From Orientallactaga sibirica (lineage: Eukaryota; Chordata; Mammalia; Rodentia; Dipodidae), in NCBI GenBank assembly GCA_036365145.1, contig JAEOAD010001365.1:2501001-2565000 (forward strand): a stretch of 64,000 bases of DNA, written 5' to 3'. The position numbers and the translations under genes are program-made. The stretch's first letter is position 1; each line of letters opens with the position of its first letter. The notes under the pieces were generated by a model. The model did not search any database. It had not been told where the DNA came from and was given only the letters and a program-made list of their open reading frames with translations. This document shows, one piece after another, positions 56,084-64,000 of the stretch.

Positions 56084-56232
56084 GTAGCTGGGCGTGGTGT
56101 CACATGCCTTTAATCCCAGCAGTCAGGAGGCAGAGGTAGAAGGATTGCTGTGAGTTTAAGGCCACCCTGAGACTAAATAGTGAATTCCAGGTCAGTCTGG
56201 GCTAGCATGAGACCCTACCTTGAAAAAAAAAT
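56084..56232 (+). mobile_element. B1 SINE
   Basis: 'agctgggcgtggtgtcacat' to an A-tail. Confidence 0.93.
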
Positions 56233-56349
56233 TCACTTGTGACAGAGTTGATATTTTCAAATTTATGATATTTATTTAAATCTAAGACATCGGTCAAAAG
56301 ATGAGTCCAAATTTCAAAACTATTAAAATGTGAAATAAAAATTATAGAG

Positions 56350-56513
56350 TGAGCCAGGCGTGGTGTCGCATGCCTTTAATCCCAGCACTCGGGAGGCAGA
56401 GGTAGAAGGATCACCATGAGTTCGAGGCCACCCTGAGACTACATAGTGAATTCCAGGTCAGCCTGAGCTAGAGTGAAACTCTACCTCAAAAAAAAAAAAA
56501 AAAAAAAAAAAAA
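56350..56513 (+). mobile_element. B1 SINE
   Basis: 'agccaggcgtggtgtcgcat' to a 28-base A-tail. Flanked by ATTATAGAGTGA (about 56340 and 56513), a target-site duplication. Confidence 0.94.
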
Positions 56514-56567
56514 ATTATAGAGTGATAAGACATGCTATTTTCATATTTCATAGTAAGCACTACCATT

Positions 56568-56733
56568 CTAGTATTTTTTATTTTTGGACTTTCAAGGTAA
56601 GGTCTTGCTGTAGCCCAGGCTGACCTGAAATTCACTCTGTAGTCTCAGGGTGGCCTTGAACTCACGGCAATCCTCCTACCTCTGCCTCCCGAGTGCTGTG
56701 ATTAAAGGCGTGGGCCACCACGCCCAGCTTGCA
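56568..56733 (-). mobile_element. B1 SINE
   Basis: 'ggactttcaaggtaaggtct' to 'ccaccacgcccagctt'. Confidence 0.92.
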
Positions 56734-57099
56734 CTACCATTCTAAGTACTAATTCCTCAGCCTCCCAAATGCTGGGGTTGTAGGAAGCACTATCGGCTCT
56801 GGGGACATTTCCGATGAAATAGTTTAGCATGTGGTAGTACATATGTCACTATCGTAATATTCTATTTAATAGGCTCAAGTTTCCCTCAGCTGATTTATTC
56901 TGAGAAATAAGTAGAAAAACAGTATTAAAACAATCTATATCATTACTATATATCACTAACTTTGAGGTTAATTTTATGTGCTTTCAGTCTGTTTTAAAGA
57001 CAAAAACTCCACGTGTAAAGCTAGAGGCCCCTCTGATCAGACCCTTCGGTCCCAATCTCCTGTCACAAACAATACTAAAAAGACTGGCATTTGTAAGCC
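56734..57099. other. Intergenic AT-rich stretch
   Basis: No gene or repeat recognised before the ancient L1 relic. Confidence 0.4.
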
Positions 57100-57430
57100 A
57101 TTTTAAATAGTTTTATATACATACATAAATATTTCAATACAACAGTCTGTTCTTCATAAATTATTTAATTCCAACTTACATTAGATATATTATACAATGT
57201 TTCACCATTAACCTGCTTTTTTTCACTCAACACAGTTTTAGATATCTATCCATGTTATGCATTGCACGCTACTTATTTCTAACTGCGATATACTATTCAA
57301 ACCATTTGGATACGTCACATTTTGTTTATCCATTAGCCCACCCAAGGAGTATCTAAGTTGTTTCAATTTTGTTTCTTCGGTGTTATTTACAAGTTTCTAC
57401 AGGCTATATATCCAGAAGCAGAAATCTTTT
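57100..57430 (-). mobile_element. Ancient LINE-1 relic
   Basis: The reverse strand matches the same old L1 wording ('gataaacaaaatgtgacgta' region, 'ggatagatatctaaaa'). Diverged. Confidence 0.5.
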
Positions 57431-57487
57431 TGTTAAAAAAATGCTTCTTAGATTTTTAGAGTTATAGACAATACCTTGTATTTCTTT

Positions 57488-57630
57488 TTCCTCTTTTTTT
57501 TTGAGACAGGGTTGCAAGTAGCCCAGATTGTCCTTGAGCCTGCTACATAGCAGAGGTTGACCTTAAAGTCCTGAACCTCTTGTCTCTACCTCCCAAGTGC
57601 CATTACAGGCATGTACTATCATGTCTAACA
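57488..57630 (-). mobile_element. Old B1 SINE
   Basis: 'tttttgagacagggttgcaa' to 'catgtactatcatgtct'. Confidence 0.65.
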
Positions 57631-57642
57631 ACATCCTTTAGT

Positions 57643-57811
57643 TTCTTTATTATTATTATTATTATTTGTTTTTTCGAGATAGGCTCTCACTCTGGCCCAG
57701 GCTGACCTGGAATCCACTATGTAGTCTTAGGGTGGCCTTGAACTCACGGCGATCCTCCTACCTCTGCCTCCCGAGTGCTGGGATTAAAGGCATGAGCCAC
57801 CACACCTGGCT
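57643..57811 (-). mobile_element. B1 SINE
   Basis: Tail expanded to (TTA)n; ends 'ccaccacacctggct'. Confidence 0.93.
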
Positions 57812-58671
57812 CATATCCTTTATTTTCTCCTAGTGGTTTCAAAGTTTGACTTTTCATAATTTTGTGTTCAAGTCCTTTGGAATACTACTCTTTACATGTT
57901 ACAGTGTTGCATATCATTTAATTCTCCCTAAGTAAATATTCCAAAAAGCTACTAATTAGGCTTTTATTTCCTTGCTAACTCATGATGTCAAGTCTAACAA
58001 ACACAAGTTCACATCTATTCAGGGATCACTTTCTAGGCTCTCGATTATAGTTATAACTATTAGTTACAACCTACCTATCCAATGCTCCAATACCATGAAC
58101 TTTATACGAGTATAGCTTTACATCATACAGTAAATAGTTCTATTCTCAGTACTAACTTCCTGATTATGATTTTAAGCATATGATGAAGGTTTCCCTTCTG
58201 TTCTTTTTCAAAACCATCTTAACAATCCATAGATATATATTTTTTTGAGACAGGGTCTTGCTATGTAGTCCAGGCAGGATGGGAACTAACTATGGAGACC
58301 AGGTTGGCCTTCATCCTGTGGCAATCCTCCTAACTTTGCCTTCTGAGTGCTGAGATTACAGGTGAGTACCACTATGCCTGAACTTCATAGACTTCCATTT
58401 CATATGAATTTCAGATTACTTAATAAATATTCTAAAAATTATTATGAGATATTTTTCAAATTGTATTTAATCTATAGAGATTTTTGAAAAATTGAAAATT
58501 TTGTGATGCTGGGTTTGTCTATGTTTATGACATTTCTCTCCATTTGTTCAAGTTTTTTGAGCTCCAACAAATCTACAATTTTCCCAAGAAGATTGTTTCT
58601 TGTTCTCTTTGAGCTTACATTAAAGTATTTCAAGTAAACCAGGGGTTGAATACAAAAGAGGTCTGCCTTAT
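57812..58671. other. Flank downstream of the zinc-finger relic
   Basis: AT-rich apart from one old B1. Could include the former 3'UTR of the relic's gene. Confidence 0.35.
58232..58383 (-). mobile_element. Old B1 SINE
   Basis: 'tttttgagacagggtcttgc' to 'ccactatgcctgaact'. Confidence 0.7.
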
Positions 58672-59053
<382 letters not shown>

Positions 59054-59288
59054 AAGGGCTGGAGAGATGACTTAGCGGTTAAGGCACCTGCCTCCTAAGC
59101 CTAAGAATGCTGGTTCCAATCTCCAGGTCCCACGTTTAGCCATATGCAGTGATGCAAGGGCGCAATGCCGCACTTGACTACAAGGGGGCGCACACATCTG
59201 GATTTCATTCACAGCAGCTGAGAGGCTGCTGGCGCGCCCATCTCTATCTGTCTTCCTCTCCCTCTCTCTCTGTGTCTCTCTCAAAAAA
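59054..59288 (+). mobile_element. B2-type SINE, long subfamily
   Basis: 'gggctggagagatgacttag'; its left border is the break point of the zinc-finger relic. Confidence 0.93.
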
Positions 59289-59295
59289 AATTAAC

Positions 59296-59453
59296 TCAGC
59301 TGGGCATGGTGGCGCATGCCTTTAATCCCAGCACTCGGGAGGCAGAGGTAGGAGGATCGCCGTGAGTTCAAGGCTAACCTGAGACTAGTGATTTCCAGGT
59401 CAACCTGAGCTAGAGTGGGACCCTACCTCGAAAAACCAAAAAAAAAAAAAAAA
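59296..59453 (+). mobile_element. B1 SINE
   Basis: 'agctgggcatggtggcgcat'; flanked by AAATTAACTCA on both sides (about 59287 and 59454). Confidence 0.94.
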
Positions 59454-59661
59454 AAATTAACTCAAAACAGATGACAGAGCTACATGTAAAAGACACAACT
59501 GTCAAACTAGGACAACATCTGCATGATTTTGAGGTGTCATCACATGACAATACAAAAAGCCTGATTTATGAAAGAAAAAGAAAAACTTAAGCTGAGCGTC
59601 ATCAGAATTTAAAAGCTTCTGCTGTGAAGCTAACGTTGAGCATAAAGAAAAAAAAAGTTTA

Positions 59662-59930
59662 TGGGCTGGGAGGATGGCTCAGTGGATAAAGTACTTGCTG
59701 TGCAAGTCTGAGTACCTGTGTATGGAGCACCAGAACCTATGTAAAAGCCAGAAGCTAGGATGGAATTCTGTAATCCCAGTACATCAATGGCAAGATGGGT
59801 AGCAGAGACAGGAGAATTTTCTAAGAGCTCATGAACTAGCTATGCTGGCTAATGCATCCAATGAGGTAGGAGTTGAAGATTGGCCCTGGAAAGTTATCAT
59901 CTGACTTCCACATATGAGCCACAGAATATG
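59662..59930 (+). mobile_element. B4-like SINE
   Basis: 'gggctgggaggatggctcag' head, 'tctgtaatcccagtacatca' middle, 'gttatcatctgacttccaca' end. Confidence 0.7.
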
Positions 59931-59934
59931 CATG

Positions 59935-60078
59935 CCATGGTGGTTCATGCCTTTAAATCTTAGCACTCAGGAGGCTGAGGTAGGAGGATCACAATGAGTT
60001 TGAGGCCTGCTTGGGCTACAGAGTGAGTTCTGGGCAGCCTAGGTTAGAGGAGATCATGCTTCAAAAAAAAAAAAAAAT
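59935..60078 (+). mobile_element. B1 SINE
   Basis: 'catgccatggtggttcatgc' to an A-tail. Confidence 0.88.
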
Positions 60079-60416
60079 TAAAAACCCAGTAAATTATTAA
60101 CTCAAATTAAAAAACCAAGTAGGATAAAACTGGTATTAACACAAGAGAATTCAAAATGGGAACAGGTAGGTATTGTGGCTCTGCTATTCTAACCATCTGC
60201 TGTGTTTTTCCATCCTTCAGAGGATGAGACAGTTAAAACTACATTTCCTAGATATAAGTGCATGTAAGATTCTCACATGATTTACATTTTTCATAAATTC
60301 AAAACAACATTTAAATTTATGAAGAGTATGCAATTTACTTAGGACATTACCATAGCAACGACAAGGTTCCAGAGCCCATAGCTATAGAAGAATTTTCTTG
60401 GTTCAACCACATAATT
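60079..60416. other. Intergenic AT-rich stretch
   Basis: No gene or repeat recognised. Confidence 0.4.
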
Positions 60417-60555
60417 TTTTTCTCGAGGTAGGGTCTTGCTTTAGCTCAGGCTGACCTGGAATGCACTATGTATTCTCAGGCTGGCCTTGACCTCATGGCG
60501 ATCCTCCTACCTCAGCCTCCTGGACTAAAGGCATGCACAACCATGCCCAGCTAAC
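60417..60555 (-). mobile_element. B1 SINE
   Basis: 'tttttctcgaggtagggtct', with 'gtgctggga' deleted; ends 'aaccatgcccagcta'. Confidence 0.92.
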
Positions 60556-60560
60556 ATATA

Positions 60561-60730
60561 ACTTTTTTTTTTTTTTTTTTTTTTTGGTTTTTCAAGGTAG
60601 GGTCTTATTCTGGCCCAGGCTGACCTGGGATTCACTATGTAGTCTCAGGGTGGCCTCGAACTCACGCCGATCCTCCTACCTCTGCCTCCCAAGTGCTGGG
60701 ATTAAAGGCGTGCGCCACCACGCCCAGCTT
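60561..60730 (-). mobile_element. B1 SINE
   Basis: Long T-run, near-consensus body, ends 'ccaccacgcccagctt'. Confidence 0.94.
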
Positions 60731-60732
60731 GA

Positions 60733-60823
60733 CTTTTTTTTTTTGAGGTGTTTGCTTTAGCCCAGGCTGACCTGGAATTAACTATGTAGTTTTAAGCTAG
60801 TCTCTAACTCTTGATGGACTATT
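60733..60823 (-). mobile_element. B1 SINE, first half (split by MaLR)
   Basis: 'tttgaggtgtttgctttagc' to 'ctctaactcttgatg'. The second half is at 62667-62731. Confidence 0.85.
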
Positions 60824-61795
60824 CTGGTCAGAGCTGAAAGACCTGAATGCAGTAAGAACTATAGACTGTGAGGTTTGGCTTATGAGGGTGAGAAAGCTTT
60901 GTTTGGACAGGGCTAGAAGCAGTTTGGGAGGCTTGCAGTTATGGTCAAGTTGTAAGAAGTTGTGCAGGGTTGCATTGTGTAGAAATGGACTGGTGTGAGC
61001 AGAGGGATATGGCACAGAAAAAAATGAAATATTTGGGCCTAAACTTCTGCCCATTCACCTTTCTTTAAGAGTTTACAACTATTGAGATTGGGCCAGCTGA
61101 CCTGCATTGGGGCAACAGGAAGAATGTAGACTCTTTTGAAGGGGCCTGAGTGCTCAAGAGGTATCCTGTTCTTCAAAGTCTGCTTTATTCCCCCCTGGAT
61201 TAACAAATTGGCACCCTGCCTGGTATTTTGGAGTATAAGAAATGCAGGAAGGAAAGGGTCATCGAGTTTGCAATGGGGTCTTGTGTTTGGAAATGGCCAT
61301 GGGCAGTGTGAAGCAGTTTTGCTGGATGCCTGCATGGAGATCCCATAGGGCCATAAGGATGAACCTGTGGCTTACAGTGGAGACCCAGCGGAGATGCAAC
61401 CATGAGATGGCTGCCAAGGAGAGCTGCTGGCCCCAGATGAAGTTTTCCAGGACTGTGAATAGCCTAGCTAGAGGGGTGGAATTGGAATTCCAGAGATTGT
61501 TGCTGGTTAGAATTATTGGACTTGGATACTTGTTATGGCTAGAGTTGTTGGACTTGAAGTTACAGAGTTTGATGTTTGCCCTGTTTAAATCTTGTATTTG
61601 TTGAATGTTTCTTTGCTATGCCCAATGCCATCTTTTGCAGTATGAGTGTTTATTCAGTGCCATTACAGATTTGGGGGATTTTTTTGGTATTATGGCTCAG
61701 TTAAAAGATCTTGGACTATGGGGATGTATGAACATCATTGGAATTGATAAAAACTATGGAGACTTTTAAAGTTGGATAAATGCATTGCATTTAAT

Positions 61796-62027
61796 TTTTT
61801 TTTTACAATCTTTAAATTTTTAATTATTTATTTATTAGAGACAGAGAGAGGGAGCGAGAGAGAGGGAAAATGAGAATGGGCGCGTCATGGCCTCTAGCCA
61901 CTGTAAACAAACTCCAGATGCATGCACCACTATATGCATCTGGCTTACATGGGCCCTGGAGATTCAAACCGGGGTCCTTAGTATTCGCAGGCATACGCCT
62001 TAACCACTAAGCCATCTCTCCAGCCCT
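61796..62027 (-). mobile_element. B2-type SINE inside the MaLR-like element
   Basis: Flanked by CATTGCATTT on both sides; ends 'agccatctctccagccc'. Confidence 0.93.
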
Positions 62028-62080
62028 ACATTGCATTTTAAATCATGTATGGTTACCAGTTTATGAGGGTCGGGGCAGAA

Positions 62081-62666
62081 TGTGGTGGTTTGATTCAGGC
62101 ATCCCTCATAAACTTAGGTATTCTGAATGCTAGTCTCCCCAGCTGATGGCAATTGGAAATTAAAGCCTCCTAGAGGCAGAGTATTGTTGGGGGCGGGCTT
62201 ATGGGTTTTATAGCCAGTTTCCTTGCCAGTGTTTGGCACACTCTCCTGTTCCTGTTGTCCACCTGATGTTGGCCAGGGGGTGATGTTCACCCTCTGCTCA
62301 TGCCATCATTTTTCCCTGCCATCATGGAGCTTCCCCCTTGAGCCTGTAAGCCAAAATAAACCTCTTTTTCCTCCACAAGCTGCTCTTGGTTGGGTGATTT
62401 CTTTTTTTTAAATCTGTTTTTTAAGATTTATAGTTATTTATTTATTAGAGACAAAGAGAGGGAGATAGAGAGAGAGAGAGTATGGGCCTCTAGCCACTAC
62501 AAACGAACTCCAGACGCATGCGCTACCTTGTGCATCTGCCTTACATGGAACCTGGAGAATTGAACCTGGATCCTTAGGTTTTGCAGGCATGCAGTTTAAC
62601 CATTAAGCCAACTCTCCAGCCCTTGGTTGGGTGATTTCTACCAGCAGTGTGAACCTGACTGCAACA
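62081..62666 (+). repeat. 3' LTR of the second MaLR-like element, split by a B2
   Basis: Starts TGTGGTGGTTTGATTCAGG and ends GACTGCAACA, with CCAAAATAAACC (poly(A) signal) near 62351. A B2 is inserted with a 17-bp duplication TTGGTTGGGTGATTTCT (62386-62402 and 62623-62639). Confidence 0.85.
62403..62622 (-). mobile_element. B2-type SINE inside the MaLR LTR
   Basis: 17-bp target-site duplication TTGGTTGGGTGATTTCT; ends 'agccaactctccagccc'. Confidence 0.95.
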
Positions 62667-62731
62667 GTGATCCTCCTTCCTCTGTCTCCCAAGTGCTGGG
62701 ATTAAAGGTGTGCACCATCACGCCCAGCACA
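62667..62731 (-). mobile_element. B1 SINE, second half (split by MaLR)
   Basis: 'gtgatcctccttcctctgtc' to 'ccatcacgcccagcac'. Confidence 0.88.
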
Positions 62732-62744
62732 AATATTCTTTTTT

Positions 62745-62949
62745 TCAAATATATCTATTTAAAATATTTAACTTATTATTTATTTGAGAGAGAGAATAGG
62801 TGCACCAGGGCCTCTAGCCTCTGCACTCCAGGAACTCCAGATGCATGTGCCACCTTGTGGATCTGGATTACATGGGTACTGGGGAAATAAACCTGAGTCC
62901 TTAGGCTTTGTAGGCAAGTGCTTTAACCACTAAGCTATCTCTCTAGCCC
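62745..62949 (-). mobile_element. B2-type SINE
   Basis: Short GA section; ends 'agctatctctctagccc'. Confidence 0.9.
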
Positions 62950-62987
62950 ATAAATAATTTCTTGATTTAGTGGAAGAAAGAATGCTC

Positions 62988-63132
62988 TCGCCGGGCTCCC
63001 AGCACTCGGGGGGCAGAGGTAGGAGGATCGCCATGAGTTTGAGGCCACCCTGAGACTACATAGCTAATTCCAGGTCAGCCTGGGCTAAAGTGAAACCCTA
63101 CCTCAGGGAAAAAAAAAAAAAAAAAAAAAAAG
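62988..63132 (+). mobile_element. B1 SINE, 5' deleted
   Basis: 'cgccgggctcccagcactcg' lacks the 'gtggtggcgcacgcctttaa' block; ends in a ~25-base A-tail. Confidence 0.92.
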
Positions 63133-64000
63133 AATGCTCTCAGCAGTTTACTTCTCTCTATACCTTTGAAATGCTTTCCTAGAAACTTACCACATACTGT
63201 CTCTTTGGTCCTCCCCACATTTTCTCAGCCATTTAATATCTTCACATCAATTCCTTCCTTATAAAATGAGAAGACAGTACATGATTTTCTTACTGGACCT
63301 TGACCAAGACACCACTATTTTCCAATTTACAAAGGAAGTGGCCATGTACATCTCTACAACACAGCAGGAAAAAGAAGATTTCCTTTCTAGAGAAAATGAG
63401 CCAAGCGGACTCTAGACTTAGAAATAAGTAAAGTAGATGCAGAGGAAAGGACTCATGTTAGCAAAAATTAGGAACTCTAAATGTTCATATGTTTAACAAT
63501 GAGACCTCCAACCCACTTTTATTGTTAGTATCATGAAGAGTGCCTGAGCATGTGCCTCCAGATAGGACATGTGAAGATTTAAGAACAAACACCTATAGAT
63601 ATTGATATTTGGGCAACAGAGTAGTTTCAGTAGGTTAGAACCTGCTGCAAAAAAACAAAAACAAAAATTAATAAAAGGAAAATAGGCAAGCAATACCTCT
63701 AGAAATGACCCAAAATTACTTAAAAGCACACAAATGTCATTTCTTGGCTCTGCAATAAATGAATCAGCAGACACTGCATAGTAAGCAATGGGAGAAAATG
63801 CAATTTGTTGCAAATGGGTAGCATAATGATACCTAAGGATGGAGTGGGAACTCCATCATGCCCAGGACTTGAGATTTGCCCAGCACATCCATGCTGTATC
63901 TGATACCTGCCTACCAGCCACTCGGCAGCCTTTGGTTATCAGATCAACGGTCGTGCTATCACAGCGTGTGGGCTTATTTGCTTCAGAATAGCACCAAAGC
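63133..64000. other. Right edge, low-repeat sequence
   Basis: No gene recognised. The 106-codon minus-strand ORF at 63493-63813 lacks a recognised domain and splice context. Confidence 0.4.

Larger units (their letters stand above)
60824..62666 (+). mobile_element. MaLR-like element lacking its 5' end, with 3' LTR
   Basis: The interior (60824-62080) is homologous, in opposite orientation, to 36570-37600. A purine-rich tract at 62066-62080 precedes the 3' LTR. The 5' LTR and roughly the first 150 nt of interior are absent. Two B2 SINEs have inserted (61796-62027 and 62403-62622). Both flanks are halves of one B1 element (60733-60823 and 62667-62731). Confidence 0.82.

Overview
This is a mammalian nuclear window, almost certainly from a rodent. 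Two SINE families fill most of it: a 7SL-derived B1 and a tRNA-derived, B2-like SINE whose head reads 'ggctggagagatggcttag'. From memory the exact B1 and B2 variants look like those of jerboas (Dipodidae, e.g. Jaculus), but I could not check this. Nothing bacterial, viral or organellar was seen.

Two intact KRAB C2H2 zinc-finger (KZFP) genes lie here in convergent orientation. (1) On the plus strand, a ZFP14 orthologue: 5'UTR/ATG exon 6018-6104, KRAB-A 8596-8722, KRAB-B 11283-11381 and zinc-finger exon 17721-19084. The splice phases agree and the product is 533 aa with 13 fingers. (2) On the minus strand, a KRAB-A-only KZFP: ATG exon 42137-42088, KRAB-A 38855-38732 and zinc-finger exon 33380-31939. 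The product is 524 aa with 11 fingers; it may be ZNF565, but this is unproven. A third zinc-finger segment (58672-59053, minus) is a frameshifted, SINE-truncated relic. The setting fits the ZNF cluster syntenic to human 19q13.12. Known KZFPs are nuclear DNA-binding repressors that recruit TRIM28/KAP1 through KRAB.

Layout: 1-6017, SINE-rich upstream flank with a U2 snRNA retro-fragment and a CA-rich minisatellite. 6018-19084, ZFP14, whose third intron carries a 2.8-kb minisatellite of 53-bp units (11462-14252). 19085-31938, intergenic, with old repeats (MIR, MER5A, L1 tail) and a low-repeat block at 25.3-29.5 kb. 31939-42137, the minus-strand KZFP; its first intron holds a 46-bp minisatellite and its second intron holds an LTR/ERVL-MaLR-like element (36224-38425). 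42138-58671, a 5S rRNA pseudogene, a GC-richer block with a 99-bp tandem duplication, long CTTC/CTTT tracts and many SINEs. 58672-64000, the zinc-finger relic and a second MaLR-like element that lacks its 5' end and sits inside a B1.

I found no unknown multi-gene system. The most notable items are the intronic 53-bp minisatellite, some of whose units carry donor-like GTAAGT; the NAGNAG acceptor of the ZFP14 KRAB-B exon; the KRAB-A-only architecture of the second gene; the decayed finger array; and several small insertions with readable target-site duplications. Exon borders were read by eye from splice consensus, frame and phase. SINE borders are approximate, to about 5-10 bp.
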